A DNA stretch of 42,302 bases from Rhodoferax sp. (lineage in GTDB: Bacteria > Pseudomonadota > Gammaproteobacteria > Burkholderiales > Burkholderiaceae_C): contig NZ_JAABQC010000011.1 of assembly GCF_011391645.1 (NCBI RefSeq), positions 1 to 42,302 of the forward strand, in the 5' to 3' direction. Shown here piece after piece: positions 1-9,700 of the stretch (the stretch's first letter is position 1; every line of letters starts with the position of its first letter). The translations under genes and the position numbers were made by a program. The notes under the pieces are model-generated. The model had not been told where the DNA came from and made no database searches. It saw only the letters and a program-made list of their open reading frames with translations.

Positions 1-78
1 CAACTCTCCGGGGTAGGGTGGAAAGTCGAGTCCTTCAGCTTCCGTGCCGAGTTTGATGCAATTCACAGTGCGCGCCAT
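1..78 (-). CDS. yggX: Fe(2+)-trafficking / oxidative damage protection protein YggX, N-terminal fragment (gene continues off the left edge)
   Basis: The reverse strand from 78 reads MARTVNCIKLGTEAEGLDFPPYPGEL, matching the YggX N-terminus pattern (M-R-T--C--L--EAEG-DF--YPGEL). Too short to be in the ORF track. Confidence 0.88.
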   Translation of the reverse strand, partial: MARTVNCIKLGTEAEGLDFPPYPGEL

Positions 79-160
79 AACAATCTTTCAAGGGTGAGTC
101 AAAACGTGCAACTGTAGCAAGGTTTTTCGCACAGCGCGCTCCTGCGTTAAAATCCGACCT

Positions 161-391
161 ATGTCAAAAGCAGATACCAAAACCAAAATCGTGGCCGATG
201 GCCTGCGTTACAAATCCAAGGTGTCGGGCTCGCCTTTCACCGCCGCCACCTCATTTGGAGCAGCGACCATGTCGTGCTTCCTGTGTGGCAAGCACCGCGC
301 CCGATCCCAGATGGTTTCCAAGAAAATACTTGGCAAGTCACAGGCCGTCTGTTCGCCGTCCTGCAAGGCGCTGGACGAAGCGTCCAAATAG
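161..391 (+). CDS. small conserved-type protein with zinc-ribbon-like cysteines
   Basis: 76 aa ORF; CFLCG...CSPSC arrangement (CxxC/CxxxC); sits directly upstream of dsbB. Confidence 0.6.
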   Translation: MSKADTKTKIVADGLRYKSKVSGSPFTAATSFGAATMSCFLCGKHRARSQMVSKKILGKSQAVCSPSCKALDEASK

Positions 392-426
392 GGCTTCCTG
401 TCCTCATGGTGAACGTATTCCTTGTG

Positions 427-921
427 ATGCTTGACAACGCGCCCCGGCGCGTTTTTGCATTTTTAAGCGTGATCTGCCTGACCATGCTGGCCTTCGGCCT
501 GTATTTGCAGCACAGCCAGGGGCTGGAGCCCTGTCCGATGTGCATCGTCCAGCGGTATGCGCTGTTTTCTGTGGCGATCATTGCGGGTCTGCTGAGTGCC
601 AGCAAATCAAGCCGCGTCCATTTTGGGGGCTCGTTTGTCCTGTTGCTGGCCGCCGGTTTTGGGGCTTTTGTGGCGGCACGCCAAAGCTGGTTGCAGTGGT
701 ACCCGCCCGAGGTGGCCACCTGTGGTCGAGATTTTTACGGCATGATCGAAAACTTCCCGCTGCAGCGCGCCATTCCCATGATTTTCAAGGGCAGTGGCGA
801 CTGTTCAGCCATTGACTGGACCTTTTTGGGCGGGTCCATTGCCAACTGGGCTTTCCTTGTTTTTTCCGCTACCGTGCTGCTTGCTTTGGTGATGCTTGGG
901 CGCCGCTGGATGCGGCGCTAG
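427..921 (+). CDS. dsbB: disulfide bond formation protein B (DsbB), inner membrane
   Basis: Hydrophobic four-helix profile, GLEPCPMCIVQR (CxxC) and a second periplasmic Cys pair (TCGRDF...SGDCSAIDW). Start chosen at the internal ATG MLDNAPRR. Confidence 0.92.
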   Translation: MLDNAPRRVFAFLSVICLTMLAFGLYLQHSQGLEPCPMCIVQRYALFSVAIIAGLLSASKSSRVHFGGSFVLLLAAGFGAFVAARQSWLQWYPPEVATCGRDFYGMIENFPLQRAIPMIFKGSGDCSAIDWTFLGGSIANWAFLVFSATVLLALVMLGRRWMRR

Positions 922-924
922 GCG

Positions 925-2127
925 CTACAGCAGTACGCCTGCGGGGTGTTCACCGCGCTCGTACACCACATGGGCCCGGCCCACCAGCAGGGTGTCGAGT
1001 GCGCCAATGTTGTCGGTCACCTTGTTGGTGTAGGGCAGTCTGTGCAACACATAACGCATGGCATTCAGGCGCGCCCGCTTCTTGCAATCCGACTTGAGGA
1101 CGGTCCAGGGCGCGTCAGCCGTGTCGGTCTCGAAAAACATGGCTTCCTTGGCCTTGGTGTAGTCATCCCACTTGTCCAGTGATGCCAGATCGATCGGGCT
1201 GAGCTTCCATTGTTTCAGGGGGTGCAGTTCACGCTCCTTGAAACGACGGCGCTGCTCCTTGCGGCTCACCGAAAACCAGAACTTGATCAGGTGGACGCCA
1301 CTTTGCACCAGTTGACGTTCGAACAGCGGCGCCTGGTGGATGAATTGCTGGTACTCGGCTTCCGAGCAAAAGCCCATGACCCGCTCCACGCCGGCGCGGT
1401 TGTACCAGGACCGGTCGAACAGCACGATCTCGCCGGCGGTTGGCAAATGCTGCACGTAGCGCTGAAAGTACCACTGGCCGCGTTCGGATTCGCTCGGTTT
1501 TTCCAGCGCCACGACACGCGCACCACGCGGGTTGAGGTGTTCCATGAAGCGCCGGATGGTGCCTCCCTTGCCGGCGGCATCGCGCCCCTCGAACAAAATC
1601 ACCACCCGTTGTCCGGTTTCCTTGGCCCAACTTTGCAACTTGAGCAACTCCACCTGCAATCTGTATTTCTGAACCTCATAACGCTTGCGCGACATCAGGT
1701 TTTTGTAGGGATACCCACCGGTGCGCCAGTCGCTGGCCAGTTCTTCATCGGGCTTGTTGCCCTTGCCTTTGGGCAGGGCCTGGCTTTCCATCAGCATCTG
1801 CTGGATGGCCAGCACGTCATCGGGTGATGAGCCGTCCAGCAGCACCTTGAGCGCGTCGGCCTTGCTGGCGCTGTTGGCCAGAATGTCGCGCAAGGCACTT
1901 TGTTGACTGATCTGAGCGGCATCAAGCTTGGCTTTAACCACTTGTCGGGCTACCCCGGCGCTGGTTTTGGCACCACTGGTGTCGCCGCGCGTGGCGCGAC
2001 GCACCGGTTCAAGGGTCGATTTCGCTGCCGGTTTGCGTCTGGGAGTCTTTTTGGCGACTGGCTTGGGTGCTTGGGGCAGCGGGGCGTTGTCGGTGACAAG
2101 ATTCAGGGTTTTTGCGTTTTCCGGCAT
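925..2127 (-). CDS. ppk2: polyphosphate kinase 2 family protein with basic/Ala-rich N-terminal extension
   Basis: RVVILFEGRDAAGKGGTIRRFMEHLNPRGARVVALEKP...FDRSWYNRAGVERVMGF: PPK2 Walker A/B signatures. Confidence 0.93.
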   Translation of the reverse strand: MPENAKTLNLVTDNAPLPQAPKPVAKKTPRRKPAAKSTLEPVRRATRGDTSGAKTSAGVARQVVKAKLDAAQISQQSALRDILANSASKADALKVLLDGSSPDDVLAIQQMLMESQALPKGKGNKPDEELASDWRTGGYPYKNLMSRKRYEVQKYRLQVELLKLQSWAKETGQRVVILFEGRDAAGKGGTIRRFMEHLNPRGARVVALEKPSESERGQWYFQRYVQHLPTAGEIVLFDRSWYNRAGVERVMGFCSEAEYQQFIHQAPLFERQLVQSGVHLIKFWFSVSRKEQRRRFKERELHPLKQWKLSPIDLASLDKWDDYTKAKEAMFFETDTADAPWTVLKSDCKKRARLNAMRYVLHRLPYTNKVTDNIGALDTLLVGRAHVVYERGEHPAGVLL

Positions 2128-2197
2128 CAGGTTCTCTCAAAGTGGGTTGGGATATCGTGGGGAATCCGCGATTTTCTGCCTGGGCCGTAAAACTTTA

Positions 2198-2211
2198 TTG
2201 ATACTTATCAA
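2198..2211. promoter_or_regulatory. perfect FNR/FixK-type box TTGAT-ACTT-ATCAA upstream of ppk2
   Basis: Sequence TTGATACTTATCAA; 71 nt upstream of the ppk2 ATG (2127). On the minus strand a GAAAAT -10-like hexamer (2176-2171) sits where expected for a class II promoter (box at -41.5 for a TSS near 2163). Confidence 0.72.
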
Positions 2212-2274
2212 ATTCTTTTGTGTTTCAACGCCTGTTGACCCGCAAGGTGTCTGGTGGTCTGACCCACAAAGAAG

Positions 2275-2976
2275 TTAAATTGGCAAGCTGTCAAAAGACT
2301 CGTAGCTTTTGCGCAGCCAGTTCTTGACACGCTGACGCTCCAGCAGGCCCAGCGCATCGGCGTCCGACCGGTTGTGCAGGGCGGCCCAGAAACTGGCATT
2401 TTGACGGTCGATCTTGCGCATGCTGCCTTCGTGCAATTGCGCCAGGGTGATGATCTTGGCACCCATTTCCAGCGCTCTGGCCATGGCAGGGGATGCCTCG
2501 AGTTGTGAAAAATCGGTACCGCGCCCCATGTTCTTGACAATCAGGTAGTTCGGCCCTTCGCCATAGGCATCCAGCAGGCGATCGAGCAGGTCCACCGAAT
2601 CCTTGCCGGCGTCGGCCACATGCCAGAAGTTCACGGCAACGCCCATGTCGGCCAGCAGCGGCAACAGGTCGGAGTCCTTGATCCAGCGGGACAGGGGCAT
2701 CGCGGTTTGTGCGGCCAGGTCGACGATCACGCGCGGAGCCTCACTTTCGTTGGCGTTTTCGAACACGCTCACCACCCGGTCCAGCCCCTCGTAGCTGTCC
2801 ACCAGCACTGGCGCGGCGTAATCGGCGTAAAAACGGGTAAACGAGGTGTGCGAGCGATCGGTGTCAAAGCCCATGAAGGGGAGGTCCTTGTCGATCAGGT
2901 ACTGGGCCAGCAGCCGCGCCACCACCGATTTGCCAACGCCACCTTTTTCGCCACCGATGAAATTGAGAGAGCTCAT
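2275..2976 (-). CDS. orphan ParA/MinD-like P-loop ATPase
   Basis: Deviant Walker A MSSLNFIGGEKGGVGKSVVARLLA; start chosen at MSSLN instead of the longer ORF (3042). No ParB-like neighbour. Confidence 0.75.
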   Translation of the reverse strand: MSSLNFIGGEKGGVGKSVVARLLAQYLIDKDLPFMGFDTDRSHTSFTRFYADYAAPVLVDSYEGLDRVVSVFENANESEAPRVIVDLAAQTAMPLSRWIKDSDLLPLLADMGVAVNFWHVADAGKDSVDLLDRLLDAYGEGPNYLIVKNMGRGTDFSQLEASPAMARALEMGAKIITLAQLHEGSMRKIDRQNASFWAALHNRSDADALGLLERQRVKNWLRKSYESFDSLPI

Positions 2977-3044
2977 TTTTGTTCCTGTTGAGTTGATTGA
3001 AATGGTTGATATTGCGCTGGTGACCAAGCAAGACTCGTGCACAA

Positions 3045-3075
3045 GTCATGGATTGCGGATCGGGTCCGCAATGAC
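3045..3075. repeat. short palindromic (REP-like) repeat, copy 1
   Basis: Minus strand GTCATTGCGGACCCGATCCGCAATCCATGAC; perfect 8-bp stem ATTGCGGA/TCCGCAAT (3052-3059/3065-3072). Shares GTCATTGCG-N10/11-GCAATCCAYGAC with the hrpA element at 9770-9801. Could also fold in the argA 3' UTR. Confidence 0.65.
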
Positions 3076-3099
3076 CACCGGGGCAACTGCTTCAGTGCA

Positions 3100-4449
3100 T
3101 CAGGTGATTTTTTTAACCAGTACCTGGCTTTTGCGATCCCAGTTGTATTTGCGCTTGCGTGCTTCGGGAAGCCAGTCGGCATCCACCTGCACAAAGCCGC
3201 GTTTTAAAAACCAGTGCATGGTGCGCGTGGTCAGCACAAAAATGCTGTCCAGTCCGGTCAGTTTGGCGCGCTGCTCAATGCGTTTGAGCACGCGTTCGCC
3301 ATCGCCCTGGCTTTGCACTTGGGGTGACACGGTGAGGGCGGCCATTTCGCCGGTGCGCGCTTCAGGGTAGGCATACAGCGCGGCGCAGGCAAAAATGACG
3401 CCGTCGTGCTCGATCACGGTGTACAGGCCCACATCGCGCTCTATTTCGGTGCGGCTGCGCTTGACCAGGGTGCCATCGTTTTCAAACGGCTCGATCAGTT
3501 GCAAAATGCCGCCCACATCGTCCACCGTGGCTTCGCGCAGGCTCTCCAACTTTTCATCGACCACCATGGTGCCAATGCCGTCGTGCACATAGACTTCCAG
3601 CAAAATCGAGCCGTCCACCGCATACGGGATGATGTGGCTGCGCTCAACGCCGCCCTTGCAGGCCTTGACGCAGTGCTGCAAATAAAACGCCGTGTCGCTG
3701 GGGGTGTTGGCACTGGGCAAGTCTGCCAATAGCTTTTCAGCGGCTGCCAGCGGCAACTCGGTGTCAATCGGGTTGTCTTCGCTCACCGGTTGGTCCACCA
3801 GGGTGGCAATTCCGGGTATTTCGGTGACAAAAATCAGTTTGTCGGCCTGCAGCGAGGTGGCGACCGAGGTGGCCACTTCTTCCATGGTCAGGTTGAAGGC
3901 CTCGCCGGTGGGTGAAAAACCAAACGGTGACATCAGCACCAGCGCCCCCATGTCGAGCGAGCGCATGATGCCCGCGGTGTCGATCTTGCGCACCACGCCC
4001 GAGTGCTGAAAATCCACGCCCTCAACAATGCCGACCGGGCGTGCCGTCAAGAAATTGCCGGAAATCACCCGCACCGTGGCGCCGGCCATGGGTGTGTTGG
4101 GCAGGCCCTGGCTGAACGCGGCTTCGATCTCGTAGCGCAGTTGGCCAGCGGCTTCCTGCGCGCAATCGAGCGCCACCTCATCGGTGATGCGGATGCCCTT
4201 GAAATAACGCGGTGTGTGGCCCTTGGCGGTAAGTTGTTCGTTCACCTGCGGGCGAAAGCCGTGCACCAGCACCACCTTGACACCCATGCTCTGGATCAGC
4301 GCCAGGTCTTGCGCCAGGTTGGGCAACTTGCCAGCGGCAATCGCCTCGCCACACACGCCCACGACAAAGGTCTGGTGCCTGAACTTGTGGATATAGGGCG
4401 CCACTGAGCGGAACCAGGGCACAAAGGTGAAGTTGAAGATCGAACTCAT
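3100..4449 (-). CDS. argA: amino-acid N-acetyltransferase (N-acetylglutamate synthase)
   Basis: 449 aa: N-terminal amino-acid-kinase-like domain (FVVGVCGEAIAAGKLPNLAQDLALIQSMGVKVVLVHGFRPQVNEQL) plus C-terminal GNAT domain (VSPQVQSQGDGERVLKRIEQRA). Confidence 0.93.
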   Translation of the reverse strand: MSSIFNFTFVPWFRSVAPYIHKFRHQTFVVGVCGEAIAAGKLPNLAQDLALIQSMGVKVVLVHGFRPQVNEQLTAKGHTPRYFKGIRITDEVALDCAQEAAGQLRYEIEAAFSQGLPNTPMAGATVRVISGNFLTARPVGIVEGVDFQHSGVVRKIDTAGIMRSLDMGALVLMSPFGFSPTGEAFNLTMEEVATSVATSLQADKLIFVTEIPGIATLVDQPVSEDNPIDTELPLAAAEKLLADLPSANTPSDTAFYLQHCVKACKGGVERSHIIPYAVDGSILLEVYVHDGIGTMVVDEKLESLREATVDDVGGILQLIEPFENDGTLVKRSRTEIERDVGLYTVIEHDGVIFACAALYAYPEARTGEMAALTVSPQVQSQGDGERVLKRIEQRAKLTGLDSIFVLTTRTMHWFLKRGFVQVDADWLPEARKRKYNWDRKSQVLVKKIT

Positions 4450-4500
4450 AGGGCGGGCTTTGGCAGTTGCAGGCGTTTGGAAGGCAATGGGCGAAAAAAG

Positions 4501-4626
4501 TCACGGTCGAGCTTTGTCAGCACCGCTTTTTATGGCAGCACGCAGGCGGCTAACCAGGCATTGGGCAGGTCGTTGGCACTCAGATTGTGATCGATACGCA
4601 AGGCGCGCAATGGTCAGATTTGACAT
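4501..4626 (-). CDS. possible 41-aa small protein
   Basis: MSNLTIARLAYRSQSECQRPAQCLVSRLRAAIKSGADKARP with a strong Shine-Dalgarno (AGGAG) 7-8 nt upstream of the ATG; sits between argA and the omp gene. Confidence 0.4.
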   Translation of the reverse strand: MSNLTIARLAYRSQSECQRPAQCLVSRLRAAIKSGADKARP

Positions 4627-4934
4627 GACGAGGCTCCTGGAATAAAAAATTAGTGTAGCGCCTGCGCGCGACGGCATTGGGCAGGCCAGCGTGTGCATCA
4701 GGGCGCTCGCCCTTGGCATCAAAAAGTACTTGGGGGTGGCGGCCGGGTGAGGGGTTCTGGCGTTGGTGCGAGAACGCACAGACTGGTTTGCCGGGTGGCA
4801 CTAATCTAGTCGGGTATTCAAGCCGGATGCCATCCGGTGAATGAATTCACGCGCGTGCCCCAATTTGTAAGCCATCAAAGGCATGACACAAATCGGGATG
4901 CCAAAACTCTTCTCCACTTTATCCAGGACTTACC

Positions 4935-5540
4935 ATGAAAAACAAATCCCAGAACGCCATCAAATTGATCCTTGCGGCAGCCACACTGACTGCCGCCCTG
5001 GGTGTGCAGGCGCAAAGCAGCACCCCCAATAATTACTCATCCGTGCGCGCGCCAGGCAGCGGCTACATTGGCCTCAGCGTGGGCAAGTCGGATTACTCCC
5101 TGGACAACGGCATCGATGTGTTCGAGTCGGATGAAGGCGATACCTCGTACGGCATTCAGGTGGGCAACTATTTCAGCACCAATTTTGGTGTCGAAATTGG
5201 CTACACCGACTTCGGCTCGGTCAACCGCGCGGGCGGCACAACCAAGGCCGACGGCGTCAACCTGAGCCTGATTGGCAAATTGCCGCTCAGCCCTGCGTTC
5301 AACGTGCTGGGCAAGGTTGGCACCACCTACAGCCGCACCGATGTCTCTTCAAATCCGGCGTCAGGCATTGTTGCAGGATCTGAAAACGGCTTTGGGCTCT
5401 CCTACGGCGTGGGCGTTGAATATGTGTTCACCCCGCAGTGGTCCACCGTGTTGCAGTATGAATCGCAAGAGATGAAGTTCGCCGGCGACCGCGACGAGCG
5501 CGTTGGTGCCACCAGCCTGTCTGTTCGCTACATCTTTTGA
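4935..5540 (+). CDS. outer membrane beta-barrel protein (porin/OmpA-like)
   Basis: Signal peptide (MKNKSQNAIKLILAAATLTAALGVQAQ); alternating amphipathic strands; C-terminal aromatic ending SVRYIF. Confidence 0.82.
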   Translation: MKNKSQNAIKLILAAATLTAALGVQAQSSTPNNYSSVRAPGSGYIGLSVGKSDYSLDNGIDVFESDEGDTSYGIQVGNYFSTNFGVEIGYTDFGSVNRAGGTTKADGVNLSLIGKLPLSPAFNVLGKVGTTYSRTDVSSNPASGIVAGSENGFGLSYGVGVEYVFTPQWSTVLQYESQEMKFAGDRDERVGATSLSVRYIF

Positions 5541-5577
5541 TGCGCGACCCACGTCACATTAACCAAGGATATCCATC

Positions 5578-6666
5578 ATGATGAAAGCTGCAGTCTTTAT
5601 TGAACCCGGTCGCATCGAGGTGGTTTCCAAGCCGATGCCTGACGTGGGTCCCAACGATGCGTTGTTGCGCATCACCACCACCACCATTTGTGGCACGGAC
5701 GTCCACATCCTCAAGGGTGAATACCCGGTGGCCAAGGGGCTCACCATAGGCCATGAACCGGTGGGGGTGATCGAAAAGCTCGGCAGCGCGGTGCGGGGCT
5801 ACAAAGAGGGCCAGCGCGTGATTGCCGGTGCCATCTGCCCAGACTTCAACTCGTATGCCGCGCAAGACGGCGTGGCGTCGCAAGATGGCAGCTACCTGAT
5901 TGCCAGCGGACGCTGCGCTTGCCATGGCTACAAGGCCACGGCGGGTTGGCGCTTTGGCAACCTGATTGACGGCACCCAGGCCGAATATGTGCTGGTGCCC
6001 GACGCGCAGGGCAACCTGGCCCCGATTCCCGATGGCTTGACCGACGAGCAAGTGCTCATGTGTCCCGACATCATGTCCACTGGTTTCAAAGGCGCTGAAA
6101 ACGCCAATATCCGCATCGGTGACACCGTGGTGGTATTTGCCCAGGGTCCGATTGGCCTGTGCGCCACGGCCGGCGCCCGCCTGCTGGGCGCAAGCACGAT
6201 CATTGCGGTGGACGGCAACGACCACCGCTTGGGCATTTCCAAAAAACTGGGTGCCGACATCACACTCAACTTCAACACCTGCGACGTGGTCGATGAGATC
6301 ATGAAGCTGACCGGTGGCCGAGGCGCAGATTCGTCGATTGAAGCCTTGGGAACCCAGGCCACGTTCGAGTCAGCACTGCGCGTGCTCAAGCCCGGCGGCA
6401 CGCTGTCGAGCCTGGGTGTCTATTCCAGCGACCTGAAAATTCCGATGGCCTCCTTTGCCGCTGGCTTGGGTGACCACAAGATCAACACCGCGCTGTGCCC
6501 TGGCGGCAAAGAACGCATGCGTCGGCTGATGAACATCGTGGCCAGCGGGCGGCTCGACCTGGGCGTGATGGTGACCCACACCTACGCACTCGACGACATC
6601 GTGGCGGCATACGACCTGTTTGCCAACCAGCGCGACGGCGTGCTCAAAATCGCCATCAAACCCTAG
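5578..6666 (+). CDS. zinc-binding MDR-family alcohol dehydrogenase (secondary/isopropanol-DH-like)
   Basis: CGTDVHILKGEYPVAKGLTIGHEPVGVIEKLG catalytic-Zn motif, Rossmann segment VVVFAQGPIGLCATAGARLLGAS. The usual four-Cys structural-zinc loop is not evident. Start could be 5578 or 5581. Confidence 0.88.
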   Translation: MMKAAVFIEPGRIEVVSKPMPDVGPNDALLRITTTTICGTDVHILKGEYPVAKGLTIGHEPVGVIEKLGSAVRGYKEGQRVIAGAICPDFNSYAAQDGVASQDGSYLIASGRCACHGYKATAGWRFGNLIDGTQAEYVLVPDAQGNLAPIPDGLTDEQVLMCPDIMSTGFKGAENANIRIGDTVVVFAQGPIGLCATAGARLLGASTIIAVDGNDHRLGISKKLGADITLNFNTCDVVDEIMKLTGGRGADSSIEALGTQATFESALRVLKPGGTLSSLGVYSSDLKIPMASFAAGLGDHKINTALCPGGKERMRRLMNIVASGRLDLGVMVTHTYALDDIVAAYDLFANQRDGVLKIAIKP

Positions 6667-6718
6667 GCGGTTGTGGCCCGTCGGCCACTCACTGAGGCAG
6701 CCTCGATAATCGCGGCCA

Positions 6719-9700
6719 ATGTCTGCACCTCTGAAAATAGAATTCCCCGAATCGCTACCCGTTTCCGCCCGCCGCGAAGAGATCATGGCCGCCATGCAGG
6801 CGCACCAGGTCATCATCGTCTGCGGTGAAACCGGCTCGGGCAAAACCACGCAATTGCCCAAAATCGCCCTGGCGCTGGGGCGCGGCAAGCTTAATTACCC
6901 GCTCGTCAACCCGGACGGCTCGCGTGCGCCGCCGGGCAAGCTCATCGGCCACACCCAGCCGCGGCGCATTGCGGCCAGCAGCGTGGCCAAGCGCATCGCC
7001 GAAGAATTGCACACCACCTTGGGCGATGTGGTCGGCTTCAAGGTGCGCTTTCAGGACCGGCTGAGCCGTGACAGCTCGGTCAAGCTCATGACCGACGGCA
7101 TTTTGCTGGCCGAAACCCAAACCGACCCGCTGCTCAAGGCCTACGACACCATCATCATCGACGAGGCGCATGAGCGCTCTCTGAATATCGACTTTTTGCT
7201 GGGTTACCTGCGCCAGATCCTGCCGCGCCGCCCCGACCTGAAAGTGGTGGTGACCTCGGCCACGATTGACGCCGAGCGGTTTGCCGAACACTTTGCCAGT
7301 CGCAATGGGTCGGCACCGATCATCATGGTGTCAGGGCGCATGTTTCCGGTCGAGCAGCGTTACCGGCCGTTTGAAGAGTCGCGGGATTACGACTTGAACA
7401 ACGCCATCGCTGATGCCGTGGACGAGCTTTGGCGCGATGCACACAACAGCGGCGACATTCTGGTGTTCTTGCCGGGCGAGCGCGAGATCCGCGAAGCTGC
7501 AGACCATCTGCGCGGCCACCTGAGCCATCAGCCCCTTTTTCGGGGTGCCGAGGTGCTGCCGCTGTTTGCGCGGCTGAGCCAGGCCGAGCAGGACCGTATT
7601 TTTGACAGCCACAGCGGGCGCCGCATTGTGCTGGCCACCAACGTGGCCGAGACCTCGCTTACCGTGCCGGGCATTCGCTACGTCATTGACGTGGGCACCG
7701 CCCGCATGAAACGCTACAGTTTCAGAAGCAAGGTCGAGCAGTTGCTGGTCGAGCCGATCAGCCAGAGTTCGGCGAATCAGCGCGCCGGGCGCTGCGGCCG
7801 TGTGGCCAACGGCATTTGCATCCGGCTATATGACGAGAAAGATTTTGTTGGCCGTCCCAAATTTACCGACCCGGAAATCCTGCGTAGTTCGCTGGCAGGC
7901 GTGATTTTGCGCATGAAGTCGCTGCATTTGGGTGTGGTGGAGGATTTTCCGTTTATTGAGAAACCCTCGGGCCGCGCCATTGCCGACGGTTACCAACTGC
8001 TCAATGAATTGGGCGCGGTCGACGACGCCAACGATTTGACCCCCATGGGCCAGGAACTGGCCAAGCTGCCGCTCGACCCCCGCGTGGGCCGCATGATTCT
8101 GGAAGCCCGCTCGCGCGAGGCGCTCGACGAGGTGCTGGTGATTGCGTCAGCACTGTCGGTGCAGGATGTGCGCGACCGTCCCATGGAAGCGCAGCAGCAG
8201 GCCGACCAGGCGCACGCCAAGTTCGACGACGAAAAGAGCGAGTTCAGCGGCTACCTGAGGCTCTGGAAATGGATCAACGATGGCAAGGGTGGGGTGGGGC
8301 AGCACAAGCTGAGCAACCGCCAGTATGAGCAGCTTCTGCGGCAGAACTTCGTCAGCATGCGCCGGGTGCGCGAGTGGCGTGACATTTACTCGCAGTTGCA
8401 CACCGTGGTGGCCGAGCACAAGTGGCGCCTCAACACGCTGCCCGCCAGCTACGAGCAATTGCATTTGTCGATGCTGGCGGGCCTGCTGGGCAACATCGGT
8501 TACAAGCTGGAAACCGAAGGCGGCGGCAGCGGCGGTGAATATTTGGGCGCGCGCGGCATAAAGTTTTACCCGCACCCCGGCGCCCATCTGGTCAAAAAGC
8601 CGGGGCGCTGGATTGTGGCCGCCGAACTGGTCGAAACCACGCGGCTGTTTGGCCGTGGCATTGCCGCGATTGAGCCGCAGTGGCTGGAGCAGGTTGGCGG
8701 CCATTTGCTCAAAAAACAGTTGCTGGATCCGCATTGGGAAAAGAAATCGGCCGAAGTCAATGCGCTGGAGCGCGCCACGTTGTATGGCATCGTGGTGTAC
8801 AGCGGCCGGCGCGTCAACTACGGCCGGGTTGACCTGGTGGGCGCACGCGAAATCTTCATTCGTGAAGCGCTGGTGAATGGCCAATGGGATTGCAAGTGGC
8901 CGTTTCTTGAGGCTAACCTCAGGTTGATCAAACAGGTCGAAGACCTGGAGCACAAGGCGCGCCGCCAGGACGTGCTCATCGACGACGAGCTGATCTACGC
9001 CTTTTATGACCAGCAGTTGCCGGCCGAAGTCTGCAGCGGCTACAGCTTTGATGCCTGGTACCGCGACGCCTGCAAAAAGCCCGAGTACCTGATGCCGATG
9101 CCGGTGCGCGGCGCGGCGCCCACCGGCAACAGCAAGCTCTTGCTGCTCACGCGTGAAGAGCTCATGCGCCACGAGGCGGCCGGCATCACCACCCAGTCCT
9201 TTCCCAAAACCATTCGCCTGGGCGGTGTCGACTGCGCGGCCAGTTACCTGCATGAGCCGGGCGATGCCAAAGACGGCCTGACCGTGACCGTGCCGCTGTT
9301 TGTGCTGAATCAGGTGAATGAAGAGCGCTGTGAATGGCTGGTGCCCGGCATGCTCAAAGACAAGATCCAGGCGCTGCTCAAAACCCTGCATCAGCGCCCG
9401 CGTTCACGGCTGGTGCCGCTGCCCGAAAGTGCCCGCAAGATGGCAGAAACGCTGAACGCGCCCGAGTTGTTTGGCCATGGCTCGCTGCTGGATGCGGTGC
9501 TGAAGCAGGTTCGCGCCGCCACGGCGGTGGACGTGGTGCGCGCCGACATCAAAGTCGACATGCTGGTGCCCCACTTTTTCATGAACTTCCGGGTGGTCGA
9601 CGAACATGGACGCCAGCTCGGGCACGGGCGCAACCTGGGCGCCCTGAAAGCCGAACTGGGGGCCAAGGCTCGCGGCGCATTTCAGGCGCTGGCCGGGCTC

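Noticed and set aside
4865-4878. TTGTAAGCCATCAA upstream of the outer-membrane protein as an FNR box
   Set aside because: Only the right half fits; no convincing -10 at the expected distance.
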